NCBI RefSeq assembly: GCF_000429345.1
Contig: NZ_AUBR01000006.1
Location: 1 to 64,000, forward strand
Direction of reading: 5' to 3'
DNA length: 64,000 bases
Source: Desulfovirgula thermocuniculi DSM 16036
Lineage (GTDB): Bacteria; Bacillota; Desulfotomaculia; Desulfotomaculales; Desulfovirgulaceae
Shown here: positions 39,137 to 48,274 of the stretch, piece by piece
How the letters are laid out: the number at the start of each line of letters is the position of its first letter
Position numbering within the stretch: position 1 is the stretch's first letter
Made by a program: the position numbers and the translations under genes
The notes under the pieces: model-generated
The model's input: the letters and a program-made list of their open reading frames with translations, nothing else
Told to the model about the DNA's origin: nothing
The model's database searches: none

Positions 39137-40207
39137 ATGGCCTTTTCCCCCTGCGGGCTGGCGACGGGAATCGGCAGCCTGCCCTTTACCGACCCTGCCC
39201 CTGCCCTGCTTCTCGTACGGGAAAACTTTCCCCTCATACCGCACTGGCCCCAGCTACCGCAAAGGGGCAGGGAGGAAAGCTTCGTCTACCAGTTCCTCTG
39301 GCCCCTGGTGCGCTTCCGCCTCCTCCTCCCGCAGGGCGACCGCTTTCACTTTGACGAGGAAAGCCCCGCCTGGGTGGAATCCCTGACGGAATTTTATGCC
39401 GCCTACCTCGCTGCGGAGCGGGGAGAGGAGGAGGCGGTTTCCCTTTTTGCCCTGCCCCCCCGGGCGGCGGCGGGCTTTTACGCTTTTACGGAATCCATGG
39501 CTGCCGACCCGGGGGAGGCCCTGTACTTTAAAGGGCACCTGGCGGGGCCCCTTACCGTGGCCTTCCAGCTGAAAAACCGCCGCGGGAGGCTGGCCTATTA
39601 CGAGGAGCAGTTGAGAGATCTGATCGTTAAGACCCTGGCCGTGCACGCTTACTGGCAGGCCCGGGCCCTGGCCGGGCTGGGGCGCCGGCCCATTATTTTC
39701 GTGGACGAGCCGGCCATCAGCGTTTACGGGCAGTCTACCTTCATTACCGTGACCAGGGAGATGATCAAGGAAGACCTGGAATGCATCTGCGGGTTTATCC
39801 ACCGCGCCGGCGGCCTGGTCGGCGTGCACTCCTGCGATGCCATAGACTGGTCCATCCTCTGCGAGTGCAGCCTGGACATCATCAACCTCGATGCCTACAG
39901 CTTTGGTCCCTCGCTCTTTCCATACGCCCGTGAACTGGGGGAGTTCCTGCGGAGGGGAGGGGTAATAGCCTGGGGCATGGTGCCCACCTCGGAAAAGGCC
40001 TGGGAGGAGGAGGTAGACTCCCTCCTGGTGCGGTGGCGGAAACTGGTTTCCGGGCTGGTGCAGAGGGGCGTCCCGGAGGACCTGCTCCTCCGCCAGTCCA
40101 TGGTCACGCCCGCCTGCGGGACGGGCCTCTTGAGCCCGGAGCTGGCCGCACGCATCTACCGGCTGGCCCGCCTCCTCTCCGAGAAGGTGCAGGGGGAGGT
40201 GCGGTAG
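39137..40207 (+). CDS. MetE-like cobalamin-independent methionine synthase family protein
   Basis: 356 residues of the UROD/MetE-like barrel. Typical start GLATGIGSLPFTDPA, then YFKGHLAGPLTVAFQLKNR, IIFVDEPAISVYGQSTFITV, HSCDAIDWSILCECSLDIIN and LLRQSMVTPACGTGLLSPE; the His-x-Cys and late Cys fit the zinc site of the MetE C-terminal domain. At half the length of MetE it lacks the N-terminal barrel, as in the core-MetE-like proteins of anaerobes which may use a corrinoid protein as methyl donor. ATG 39137 follows AGGAGGGG. Confidence 0.8.
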   Translation: MAFSPCGLATGIGSLPFTDPAPALLLVRENFPLIPHWPQLPQRGREESFVYQFLWPLVRFRLLLPQGDRFHFDEESPAWVESLTEFYAAYLAAERGEEEAVSLFALPPRAAAGFYAFTESMAADPGEALYFKGHLAGPLTVAFQLKNRRGRLAYYEEQLRDLIVKTLAVHAYWQARALAGLGRRPIIFVDEPAISVYGQSTFITVTREMIKEDLECICGFIHRAGGLVGVHSCDAIDWSILCECSLDIINLDAYSFGPSLFPYARELGEFLRRGGVIAWGMVPTSEKAWEEEVDSLLVRWRKLVSGLVQRGVPEDLLLRQSMVTPACGTGLLSPELAARIYRLARLLSEKVQGEVR

Positions 40208-40210
40208 GCC

Positions 40211-41017
40211 TTGCTGCCCGACCTGCACGTGCACACCGCCCGCTGCGGCCACGCTCAAGGGGTCCTGGAGGACTACCTGGCATGTGCGCGCCGCCTGGGC
40301 CTTGCCTACCTGGGCTTTGCCGACCACCTGCCCCTTTACTGGTTGCCCCCGGAGGAGCGCGACCGCGGCCTGGCCATGCCGGAAGAGGAACTGCCCGGGT
40401 ATGTAGAAGAGGTCTTAAGCCTCAAAGGGCGGGTCGGCGGCGTGGCCGTTGCCCTGGGCATTGAGGCCGACTACATCCCCGGCTTTGAGGAGCGCCTGCG
40501 AAAACTGCTTTCAAAGCATCCCTTTGATTACGTGCTCGGCGCGGTGCACTTCGTAGACGGCTGGGGCTTTGATAACCCCGCTTGCCTGGAGGGTTACGCT
40601 GCCTGGAGGGTGGACGACCTCTACGCGCGCTACTTTGAGCTGGTCCTGCAGGCCGTGCGCTCGGGACTTTTTGATGTGCTGGCCCACCCCGACCTGGTTA
40701 AAAAATTCGGTTACCGGCCCGGGACGGACGTGCGTGGCCTCTACGAAGAAGTGGCCGGGGCCATGGCCGGGGCTTCCGTTTGCGTGGAGGTCAACACTGC
40801 CGGGCTGCGGGTGCCGGCACAGGAGATATACCCTTCGCTGGAATTCCTCAAAGCGTGCCGCCGCCACGGTGTGCCGGCGGCGGTGGGCTCCGACGCCCAC
40901 CATCCCGGGCACGTGGCCTGGGCATGGCCGCTGGCCAGGGAATGGCTCCTGGCCGCCGGCTACCGCCGGGTGGTTTTCTTTGAGGAAAGAAAGCCCAGGT
41001 TTTTAGAGATAACCTGA
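40211..41017 (+). CDS. PHP-domain phosphatase (histidinol-phosphatase-like)
   Basis: 268 residues. Metal-binding PHP motifs in order: DLHVHTARCGHA, LGFADHLPLYW, GIEADYIPGFEE, GAVHFVDGWGFD, VLAHPDLVKKFGY, VEVNTAGLRVPAQEIYPSL (seen as CVEVNTAGLR) and VGSDAHHPGHVAWAW. This is the HisK-type histidinol-phosphatase set, although no histidine genes are near, so the substrate is uncertain. TTG 40211 lies behind GGGGGAGGTG and only three bases after the previous stop, so the two are co-transcribed. Confidence 0.85.
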   Translation: MLPDLHVHTARCGHAQGVLEDYLACARRLGLAYLGFADHLPLYWLPPEERDRGLAMPEEELPGYVEEVLSLKGRVGGVAVALGIEADYIPGFEERLRKLLSKHPFDYVLGAVHFVDGWGFDNPACLEGYAAWRVDDLYARYFELVLQAVRSGLFDVLAHPDLVKKFGYRPGTDVRGLYEEVAGAMAGASVCVEVNTAGLRVPAQEIYPSLEFLKACRRHGVPAAVGSDAHHPGHVAWAWPLAREWLLAAGYRRVVFFEERKPRFLEIT

Positions 41018-41042
41018 CCGGAAAATCCGGTTATTTTTTTTG
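41017..41042 (+). terminator. rho-independent terminator before the dcw cluster
   Basis: ACCGGA-AAA-TCCGGT stem followed by TATTTTTTTT. It overlaps the last base of the PHP gene stop codon and separates it from mraZ. Confidence 0.88.
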
Positions 41043-41078
41043 CCCGCCGGCAGGAATTCGGGGGCGTCCTGGAGAATT

Positions 41079-41118
41079 TAGGTGGTTGAAAGTGGTGTCA
41101 AGTGGTGTAAAGTGGAGA
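41079..41118 (+). promoter_or_regulatory. MraZ operator: four GTGG repeats at exact 10-bp spacing
   Basis: GTGG at 41082, 41092, 41102 and 41112, each preceded by A-rich sequence (three read AAAGTGG or CAAGTGG). MraZ proteins bind short tandem G-rich repeats before their own gene; the AAAGTG[T/G]-N3 form is known from other Firmicutes and Mollicutes. It lies just ahead of ATG 41127, so binding would block the cluster's first gene. Confidence 0.88.
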
Positions 41119-41126
41119 AAAACCCC

Positions 41127-41564
41127 ATGTTTCTGGGCGAGTACAGGCACGCCATCGATCCCAAGGGGCGATTGATCATTCCGGCCCGCTTCCGCGAAGG
41201 CCTGGGCGAGAGGTTTGTCCTTACCAAGGGCCTGGACGGGTGCCTTTTTGCCTACCCCCCTCAGGAATGGGCGGCGCTGGAAGAAAAGATGCGCTCCCTG
41301 CCCCTTACCAGGTCTGACGCCCGGGCCTTTGTCCGTTTTTTCTTTTCCGGAGCCTGTGAATGCGAGTTTGACCGGCAGGGGAGAATACTGATCCCGGCAA
41401 ACCTGCGGGAGTACGCGGGAATAACGCGGGACGTGGTAGTCATCGGCGTGTCCAGCCGGGTGGAAATCTGGGCCGCGGAACGCTGGGAGGAGTACAGTTC
41501 CCGGGCGGCGGCGCAGCTCGATGAAATTGCCGAAAAGATTGTCGAGCTGGAGCTGGGCATTTAA
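41127..41564 (+). CDS. mraZ: MraZ transcriptional regulator of the dcw cluster
   Basis: 145 residues, two SpoVT-AbrB-like halves with the MraZ signatures [19 protein letters not shown] and [20 protein letters not shown]. It binds the tandem repeats directly upstream and controls the cluster. ATG 41127 is chosen since [11 protein letters not shown] is the conserved start; the frame extends 15 codons upstream through the operator, which would be unusual. The next gene follows after 20 bases. Confidence 0.95.
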   Translation: MFLGEYRHAIDPKGRLIIPARFREGLGERFVLTKGLDGCLFAYPPQEWAALEEKMRSLPLTRSDARAFVRFFFSGACECEFDRQGRILIPANLREYAGITRDVVVIGVSSRVEIWAAERWEEYSSRAAAQLDEIAEKIVELELGI

Positions 41565-41584
41565 AGTTCCGGGCAGGAAGGCTA

Positions 41585-42559
41585 ATGAAAGAAAGCGATC
41601 TTGTGCACCAGCCGGTTTTGCTGGAAGAAGTGCTTTTTTACCTGCAGCCCAGGAGCGGGGGAATTTACGTGGACTGCACCGTCGGCGGCGGGGGTCACAG
41701 CGAGGCCATCCTGCGCGCCAGCAGCCCCGGGGGACGCCTCATTGCGCTGGACCGGGACCCGCAGGCCCTGGCGGCGGCGGGGCGGCGCCTGGCTCCTTTT
41801 GGAGAGAGGGCTGTGCTCCTGAAATCCAATTTTATCCATCTCGGTCGTGTCCTGGCAGAGATGGGAATCAGCGCGGTGGACGGCATCCTTTTCGACCTGG
41901 GCGTAAGCTCGCTGCAGCTGGAGGTGCCGGAGAGGGGGTTCAGCTACATTCACGAGGGCCCCCTGGACATGCGCATGGACCCCGGTGATCCTGTTACTGC
42001 CGCGGACCTCCTGAACAACCTGGGGGAAGAGGAGCTGGCGGGGATCATTGCCCGCTACGGCGAGGAGCGCTGGGCCAGGCGCATTGCCGCCTTCATTGTG
42101 AAGGCCAGGGAAAGGGAACCCTTTAAGACCACCGCGCAGCTCGTAGAGGTTATTAAAGAGGCCATCCCTGCCAGGAGCAGGCGCAGCGGGGCCCACCCGG
42201 CCAGGAGGACGTTTCAGGCGCTGCGCATAGCCGTCAACCGCGAGCTGGAGATCCTCGAGCCGGCGCTGCGGCAGGCCGTAGACCTGCTTGGTCCCGGGGG
42301 TCGCCTCTGCGTGATTACTTTTCACTCGCTGGAGGACCGCATCGTTAAAAACCTTTTTAAAGATCTGGCCGGTACGTGCACCTGCCCTCCCTCCCTCCCG
42401 CGGTGCGTGTGCCGCCGGAAGCCGCTCCTGCGCATCCTCACCCCCGGGGGAGTGACGCCGTCCCCCGCGGAAATTGCGCGGAATCCCCGCGCGCGCAGCG
42501 CGCGCCTGCGGGCGGCAGAAAAACTGGGGGCAGTTCTAAACGGCGGGGTAGGTGAATAA
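41585..42559 (+). CDS. rsmH: 16S rRNA (cytosine(1402)-N4)-methyltransferase RsmH
   Basis: 324 residues. SAM-binding motif [15 protein letters not shown], then [35 protein letters not shown] and the closing [18 protein letters not shown] with the small Cys-rich turn [16 protein letters not shown]. It methylates C1402 in the ribosomal decoding centre. Standard second gene of the dcw cluster; ATG 41585 follows AGGAAGG. Confidence 0.96.
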   Translation: MKESDLVHQPVLLEEVLFYLQPRSGGIYVDCTVGGGGHSEAILRASSPGGRLIALDRDPQALAAAGRRLAPFGERAVLLKSNFIHLGRVLAEMGISAVDGILFDLGVSSLQLEVPERGFSYIHEGPLDMRMDPGDPVTAADLLNNLGEEELAGIIARYGEERWARRIAAFIVKAREREPFKTTAQLVEVIKEAIPARSRRSGAHPARRTFQALRIAVNRELEILEPALRQAVDLLGPGGRLCVITFHSLEDRIVKNLFKDLAGTCTCPPSLPRCVCRRKPLLRILTPGGVTPSPAEIARNPRARSARLRAAEKLGAVLNGGVGE

Positions 42560-42562
42560 GCT

Positions 42563-43057
42563 GTGATTGTAGCCGAGAAACAAGCCTACCAACACCTGCC
42601 CGGAGAAAGGCGGCGCCTCGCCGTCCGCCCCCGCCCGCGGGCGCGGCGCTCCCTCGAGCGCCTCTCCCTAACCGCCGCCATCCTTTTCTGCGTGGGGCTG
42701 GCCATCTTGGCCTCCCTCCTTTACGCCCGCATCCTCATCACCGCCTACCACATCTCGCGGGTGCAAAAGGAGGTGGCCGCCCTGGAGCTACAGACCAGGA
42801 GCCTTGCCGAGGACGTATCCAGGCTTTCCTCCCTGGAGAGGGTGGAGGCGCTGGCCGTAAGGCGCCTGGGCATGACGAAGCCTGATGAGCGCAGGCTGGT
42901 GCTGGTGCAGGCTGAAAATTCCGGCAATACGCCTCCTGCCGGAAAGGACGGGCCCGGCACCGGCCAGGCGGGGGAAGCCCCGCCGGGGCAGCAGCACTGG
43001 CTCCTGCAGGCGCTGGTGGAGCTGATCAACCGGCGCCCGGCGGGTGGTTCCGGCTAA
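42563..43057 (+). CDS. ftsL: FtsL-type septum formation initiator
   Basis: 164 residues. A basic N-terminus, one membrane helix (LTAAILFCVGLAILASLLYA) and a short coiled coil (RVQKEVAALELQTRSLAEDV) followed by RRLGMTKPDERRLVLVQ. Bitopic partner of DivIC/FtsB and FtsQ in the divisome. The last ~50 residues are Gly/Pro/Gln-rich and variable. Sequence identity in this family is always low, so the call rests on layout and on position between rsmH and spoVD. GTG 42563 lies three bases after the rsmH stop. Confidence 0.85.
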   Translation: MIVAEKQAYQHLPGERRRLAVRPRPRARRSLERLSLTAAILFCVGLAILASLLYARILITAYHISRVQKEVAALELQTRSLAEDVSRLSSLERVEALAVRRLGMTKPDERRLVLVQAENSGNTPPAGKDGPGTGQAGEAPPGQQHWLLQALVELINRRPAGGSG

Positions 43058-43104
43058 GCGGCAGGCCTTTTTCGCGGGCGGGTGGTGCTGGGGGAGAGCT
43101 TTTG

Positions 43105-45270
43105 ATGCGCACTGCCGGCGTTATCACCCGCCGCCGCATGGCCGTCCTCCTTTACCTGGCCACCGCGGCCTTACTGGCCCTCACCGGGCGGCTGGCCTGG
43201 ATCCAGTTTGCCAGGGGGGCGGAACTGCAGGAAAAGGCCCTGGAGCTGCGCACGCGGGACATACCGGTGGAAGCCAAGAGGGGCAACATTTACGACCGCA
43301 ACGGCCAGCTGCTGGTTACCAGCGTGAGCGCCGATTCCCTTTATGCCATTCCCTACCTGGTTACGGATCCCCAGAAGGTGGCCGCGGCGCTGGCCCCGGT
43401 GCTGGAGATGGACGCGGAGCGCCTGCAGAAGATCTTAACCCGCAGGTCCTGCTTTGAGTGGGTGGCCCGCAGGCTCCCGCCTGCCACGGTGGAGAAGATA
43501 AAGAAGCTGAACCTGCCGGGGCTGTTTTTTGTGGAGGAAAGCATACGTCATTATCCCCTCCCCACCCTGGCCCCCCACGTGCTGGGCTTTACCGGGGTGG
43601 ACAATCAGGGCCTGACGGGGCTAGAAAAGGTCTTTGACGCCCAGCTGCGGGGCGTTGCCGGGCGCATCGTGGTGGAGCAGGACGCCACGGGGCGCGATGT
43701 GCCGGGGGCCATTCACCGGTACATTCCTCCCCGCTCCGGCCACGACCTGGTGCTGACCCTGGACAAGACCATCCAGCAGTTCGTGGAGAGGGAGCTGGAT
43801 AAAATTGTCGCCAGGTACGATCCCAAGCTGGCGGTAATCATCCTCATGGACCCGCGCACGGGGGAAGTCCTGGCCATGGGCAACCGGCCCAGCTTCGACC
43901 TGACCGGCTGGATGACCGCGCCCCAGCACGTGTGGGACCGCAACCCGGCCATCTGGTACAACTACGAGCCGGGTTCCACCTTTAAGATCTTTACCATGGC
44001 TGCGGCCCTCAGCGAGGGGGTGACCAGGCCCGGCGACAGGTTTTACGACCCCGGCTATATAAAAGTGGCCGACCGTTACATTCGCTGCTGGGCGGATGGG
44101 GGTCACGGCAGCCAGACCTTTGAGGAAGTGGTGATGAATTCCTGTAACCCGGGCTTCGTTGAAGTGGGTTTGCGGCTGGGCAAGGAGAGGTTTTATACTT
44201 ACATCAAAAACTTTGGTTTCGGCTCCCCCACGGGGATCGACCTGCCGGGGGAGGCTGCCGGGATTTTAATTGACGAGAAAAAAGCCACCAACCTGAACCT
44301 GGCCACCATGTCCATCGGCCAGTCCGTGGCCGTAACGCCCATCCAGCTGCTCACGGCCACCTGCGCGGTGGCCAACGGCGGCGTGCTGATGCGCCCCCAG
44401 TTGGTGAAGGAGATTCGCGACCCCGCGGGCAACGTGGTGGCCTCTTTCCAGCCCCAGCCCCTGCGCCGGGTACTGTCCCCGCAGCAGGCACGCCAGGTGG
44501 CCGATTTACTCTGCAGCGTGGTGCTGAAGGGCACGGGGCGCAACGCCTTCATTGAGGGCTACCGCGTGGCCGGTAAGACGGGGACGGCACAGGTGGTCGG
44601 CGAGGGCGGCGGCTATGTCAGCGGCAAGTACGTGGCCTCCTTTGTGGGGTTTGCGCCTGCCGATAACCCCCGCGTTTGCGCGCTGGTCATGGTGGCCGAG
44701 CCCAAGGGGGGCGTTTATTACGGCAGCCAGGTAGCCGCGCCGGTCTTCCGCGAGGTGGTGCGGGACGCCCTGCGCTACCTTAAGGTGCCCGCGACCCCCG
44801 GCTTAGACAAACCCCCCAGCCCTTTTACCTATGAGGAGCCGCAGCCCAAGGTGCGCGTGCCTGCCGTGACCAACTATCCCTTGGAGGTGGCCAGGAAGGT
44901 GCTCCTGGAGGCGGGCCTGGGCGCGGTGGTGCAGGGAGAAGGAAAGGTAGTCCTGAGGCAGACGCCCGTGGCCGGAACGGAGGTCGCCAGGGGTACGGCG
45001 GTTGTCCTGGATCTTGCCGATCCGGGGGTCTTGACCCACGAGCAGGTGGTGACCGTGCCCGACCTTACCGGCCTTACGGTTACGGAGGCTGCCGAGGTGC
45101 TCTCCAGCATGGGGCTCGAGCTGGAGGCTTCAGGCGTCGGGCAGGCCGCAGGGCAGGAGCCGGCGCCGGGCACCAGGGTTCCCCGGGGCAACGCCGTAAG
45201 GGTCTACTTCCGCCCCGTCCATTCGCCCTCGGCTGCCGGGCCGGCGCGGGAATTTGTGGAGCGGCCCTGA
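43105..45270 (+). CDS. spoVD: penicillin-binding protein 2 / SpoVD-type transpeptidase with two PASTA domains
   Basis: 721 residues. N-terminal membrane helix, PBP dimer domain (IPVEAKRGNIYDRNGQLLVT), transpeptidase with Ser291-x-x-Lys (YEPGSTFKIF), SxN in VMNSCNPGFVE and KTG in VAGKTGTAQVVG, and two C-terminal PASTA domains (~585-705: VRVPAVTNYPLEVARKVLLE and VTVPDLTGLTVTEAAEVLSS). PASTA pairs mark SpoVD-type proteins and some vegetative PBP2x; only one such gene is in the cluster, so it may serve division, cortex synthesis or both. ATG 43105 follows GGGGGAGAG. Confidence 0.93.
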   Translation: MRTAGVITRRRMAVLLYLATAALLALTGRLAWIQFARGAELQEKALELRTRDIPVEAKRGNIYDRNGQLLVTSVSADSLYAIPYLVTDPQKVAAALAPVLEMDAERLQKILTRRSCFEWVARRLPPATVEKIKKLNLPGLFFVEESIRHYPLPTLAPHVLGFTGVDNQGLTGLEKVFDAQLRGVAGRIVVEQDATGRDVPGAIHRYIPPRSGHDLVLTLDKTIQQFVERELDKIVARYDPKLAVIILMDPRTGEVLAMGNRPSFDLTGWMTAPQHVWDRNPAIWYNYEPGSTFKIFTMAAALSEGVTRPGDRFYDPGYIKVADRYIRCWADGGHGSQTFEEVVMNSCNPGFVEVGLRLGKERFYTYIKNFGFGSPTGIDLPGEAAGILIDEKKATNLNLATMSIGQSVAVTPIQLLTATCAVANGGVLMRPQLVKEIRDPAGNVVASFQPQPLRRVLSPQQARQVADLLCSVVLKGTGRNAFIEGYRVAGKTGTAQVVGEGGGYVSGKYVASFVGFAPADNPRVCALVMVAEPKGGVYYGSQVAAPVFREVVRDALRYLKVPATPGLDKPPSPFTYEEPQPKVRVPAVTNYPLEVARKVLLEAGLGAVVQGEGKVVLRQTPVAGTEVARGTAVVLDLADPGVLTHEQVVTVPDLTGLTVTEAAEVLSSMGLELEASGVGQAAGQEPAPGTRVPRGNAVRVYFRPVHSPSAAGPAREFVERP

Positions 45271-45326
45271 GACTGGCGGGAGCATATAAATGGAAATAAT
45301 ACCATAAAAAGAATATAGGGGCCGGG

Positions 45327-45355
45327 TTGCCAAAACAATGGCGCGGTGGTAGTAT
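45327..45355 (+). promoter_or_regulatory. internal dcw promoter upstream of murE
   Basis: TTGCCA (45327-45332), 17-base spacer, extended TGG-TAGTAT (-10 at 45350-45355). Lies in a 116-base gap, the largest between cluster genes so far, about 30 bases before the start at 45387. Confidence 0.65.
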
Positions 45356-45386
45356 AACCGGGGAATAGGGACGGGGAGGGTTTGGA

Positions 45387-46877
45387 TTGCTCTTTAGCGA
45401 GCTGGTTAGGGATTTACCGCTTTTGGAGGCGCGAGGGGATAAAGATGCGGAGGTCAGGGGGATGGCCTACGATTCCCGCCGGGTGCAGCCGGGCTACCTT
45501 TTTGTGGCCGTGGAGGGCTTTGCCACCGACGGCCACCGCTTTGTGCGCCAGGCCCTGGAGGCAGGAGCGGTGGCCGTGGTGGTGCAAAAGGAGGTACCCC
45601 TGCCCCATGGTGTGGCCTGGGTGCGGGTTGCCGACAGCCGCCTGGCCTTGGCGCTTCTTTCCGCCCGCTTTTACGGTCACCCTTCCCGGAAGTTGAGGCT
45701 CATCGGGGTCACGGGCACCAACGGCAAGACCACCACCACGCACCTCCTCGCAGCCATCTACCGGGAGGCCGGGGAAAAGGTGGGCCTCATCGGCACCATC
45801 GCCAACTGGATTGGCGACCGCCGCCTGCCGGTAACCCACACTACGCCGGAGTCCCTGGACCTGCAGGCGCTGCTCGCGGAAATGGTGAGGGAGGGGGTAT
45901 CCACCGCGGTCATGGAGGTAAGTTCCCACGCCCTGGCCCTGCACCGCGTGGCGGGCTGCGCCTTTGATTGCGGCGTGTTTACCAACATTACCCAGGACCA
46001 TCTCGACTTCCACCGGGATATGCGGGACTACCTGGCGGCCAAGCTCAAGCTCTTCCGGGAACTCGGCGCGGGGGGCAAGGCGGGCGTGGCGGTGCTTAAT
46101 GCCGACGACCCCCACTGCGGGGAGTTTAAAAGCGCCTGCCACGTCCCCGTTTACACCTACGGGACCGGCGGCGGGGCGGACGTGCACGCCGGGGACATTA
46201 GCGTGACAGGCCGCGGCGTCTCTTTTACGGCGCATACCCCCTGGGGGAAGGCGAGGGTGCACCTGCAGCTGAGCGGGTACTTCAACGTTTATAACGCCCT
46301 GGCCGCCCTCACGGCGGCGGGGGCAGGCGGCGTGCCCCTGGAGGTGGCCGTGCGCGCCCTGGAGCAGGTGAGGGGGGTGAGGGGTCGCTTTGAACTGGTG
46401 GACTGCGGCCAGGACTTTGCGGCCATTGTGGATTATGCCCACACTCCCGACGGTTTGGAAAACGTGCTGTGCACGGCGCGGCAGATAACCGGGGGCCGCC
46501 TCATATGCCTTTTTGGCTGCGGCGGCGACCGGGATCGCACCAAAAGGCCCCTGATGGGCGAAATTGCCGCCCGCCTGAGCGATGTGGTGATCATCACCTC
46601 CGACAACCCCCGCACGGAGGACCCCTTGCAGATCATTGCCCAGATTGAGGAGGGGGTAAGGCGGGTGCGGCCCGATTACCTCGTGGTGCCCGACAGGAGG
46701 GAGGCCATCCGCCTGGCCGTGCGGGAGGCCCGGAGGGGAGATACGCTCCTCGTGGCCGGCAAGGGTCATGAAGACTACCAGATCATCGGCACCACCAGGT
46801 ACCCCTTTGACGACCGGGAGGAAATTATGAAGGCCATCGCGGAAATCAGGGGCTGCCGGGGTGAGCAGCCGTGCTGA
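45387..46877 (+). CDS. murE: UDP-MurNAc-tripeptide synthetase MurE (meso-DAP adding)
   Basis: 496 residues. Adds meso-diaminopimelate to UDP-MurNAc-L-Ala-D-Glu with ATP. N-terminal YDSRRVQPGYLFVAVEG, P-loop GVTGTNGKTTTTHL, carbamylated-Lys region, AIVDYAHTPDGLENVL, FGCGGDRDRTKRPLMGEIA, and the DNPR motif in SDNPRTEDPLQII that selects meso-DAP over L-Lys. TTG 45387 follows GGGGAGGG. Its stop overlaps murF by 7 bases. Confidence 0.96.
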   Translation: MLFSELVRDLPLLEARGDKDAEVRGMAYDSRRVQPGYLFVAVEGFATDGHRFVRQALEAGAVAVVVQKEVPLPHGVAWVRVADSRLALALLSARFYGHPSRKLRLIGVTGTNGKTTTTHLLAAIYREAGEKVGLIGTIANWIGDRRLPVTHTTPESLDLQALLAEMVREGVSTAVMEVSSHALALHRVAGCAFDCGVFTNITQDHLDFHRDMRDYLAAKLKLFRELGAGGKAGVAVLNADDPHCGEFKSACHVPVYTYGTGGGADVHAGDISVTGRGVSFTAHTPWGKARVHLQLSGYFNVYNALAALTAAGAGGVPLEVAVRALEQVRGVRGRFELVDCGQDFAAIVDYAHTPDGLENVLCTARQITGGRLICLFGCGGDRDRTKRPLMGEIAARLSDVVIITSDNPRTEDPLQIIAQIEEGVRRVRPDYLVVPDRREAIRLAVREARRGDTLLVAGKGHEDYQIIGTTRYPFDDREEIMKAIAEIRGCRGEQPC

Positions 46878-48274
46878 ACATGACCCTGGGGGAAATTGCC
46901 CGGGCGGTTGAGGGAGAGCTTTGCCGGGGGAACCCGGACCTTCGCGTGCGCGCCGTCTCCATTGACAGCCGGACGCTTAGCGGCGGGGAGCTTTTTTTTG
47001 CCCTCAGGGGGCAGCGGCATGACGGCCACGCATTTGCCGCCCGGGCGGTGGCTGCCGGCGCCGCCGGGGTGGTGGTGGAGCGGGAGGTGCCGGACTTACC
47101 CCCGGGCGCGGCGGTAATCCGGGTACGCGACACGCTCTGCGCCCTGCAACAGCTGGCCCGCTACCACCGGGAGGCCTTTAAAATCCCGGTCATCGGGGTA
47201 ACCGGCAGCTCGGGCAAGACCACCACCAAGGACCTGGTGGCTGCCGTCCTCGCGCGGCGCTTTAAAACCCTAAAGACCACGGCCAATCGCAATAACGAGA
47301 TAGGTCTTCCCCTGACCCTCCTGGAGCTGGCGGAGGGCCATGAGGCCCTGGTGGTGGAGATGGCCATGCGCGGGCCCGGGGAGATAGCCTTTCTCTGCCG
47401 CCTGGCCCGGCCCAACGGGGCGGTCATTACCAACATCGGCGAGGCCCACCTCGAGCGCCTGGGCTCGGTGGACCGCATTGCCCGGGCCAAAGGGGAAATT
47501 CTGGAAGCCGTTCCCCCGGACGGCTTTGCCTTCCTGCACCGCGACAGCCCGTATATCCGGAGGGAGGCCTCCCGCTGCCGCGGGAGGGTGTATTATTTCG
47601 GCCTTGACGGGGAGGCGGACGTGCTGGCCGAGAACTTACGTGCGGTACAGGGCGGCTGCCGCTTTTACCTGCGCCTCCCCTCCGGGGAGGGCGGGGAGGT
47701 CTTCCTGCCCCTTTTGGGCAGGCACAACGTGGAAAACGCTCTGGCCGCCGCCGGCGTCGGCTGGGCGCTGGGGGTGCCCTTTGCGGACATTGCCGCCGGT
47801 CTGGCCGGGGCGGAGCTGACGCCCATGCGCCTGGAAGTGGTGGAGTTCCCCGGTGCAGGGGTGAAAGTAATTAACGACGCCTACAATGCCAACCCGGCCT
47901 CCACCAGGGCGGCGCTTTCCGTCCTGGCAGAGGTGGGGGCGGGCAGGAGGCGCATTGCCGTGCTGGGCGACATGCTGGAGCTGGGAGAGGCCGGACCCGA
48001 AAGCCACCGGCAAATCGGCTCCCTGGCGGCGGGCGTTGCCGACTACCTGGTGGCCGTGGGAGACCTGGCCGTTCACTACGTACGCGGCGCCCTGGAAGCC
48101 GGGATGCCGGCAGGCCGCGCCGCGCACTTTGCCTCCCGCGGGGAGGCCGCGGCCTTCCTGAAGGAAGTCATCCGCCCCGGGGACGTGGTGCTGGTGAAGG
48201 GCTCGCGGGGAATGCGCATGGAAGAAATATACGAGGAAGTGCGCAGGCACCTGCAGGTGGGAAATGATGGGTAG
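46871..48274 (+). CDS. murF: UDP-MurNAc-tripeptide D-Ala-D-Ala ligase MurF
   Basis: 467 residues. Adds D-Ala-D-Ala to complete the pentapeptide. SIDSRTLSGGELFFALRGQR, P-loop GVTGSSGKTTTKDLVAAVLA, TANRNNEIGLPLTLLEL, VINDAYNANPASTRAALSVL and VLGDMLELGEAGPESHRQIG. GTG 46871 overlaps murE; the C-terminus overlaps mraY by 11 bases, so translation of murE-murF-mraY is coupled. Confidence 0.96.
   Translation: MLNMTLGEIARAVEGELCRGNPDLRVRAVSIDSRTLSGGELFFALRGQRHDGHAFAARAVAAGAAGVVVEREVPDLPPGAAVIRVRDTLCALQQLARYHREAFKIPVIGVTGSSGKTTTKDLVAAVLARRFKTLKTTANRNNEIGLPLTLLELAEGHEALVVEMAMRGPGEIAFLCRLARPNGAVITNIGEAHLERLGSVDRIARAKGEILEAVPPDGFAFLHRDSPYIRREASRCRGRVYYFGLDGEADVLAENLRAVQGGCRFYLRLPSGEGGEVFLPLLGRHNVENALAAAGVGWALGVPFADIAAGLAGAELTPMRLEVVEFPGAGVKVINDAYNANPASTRAALSVLAEVGAGRRRIAVLGDMLELGEAGPESHRQIGSLAAGVADYLVAVGDLAVHYVRGALEAGMPAGRAAHFASRGEAAAFLKEVIRPGDVVLVKGSRGMRMEEIYEEVRRHLQVGNDG

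Noticed and set aside
45414-46769. 451-codon minus-strand frame opposite murE
   Set aside because: Antisense shadow in G+C-rich DNA with His/Pro/Arg-rich composition; murE on the plus strand explains the region fully.
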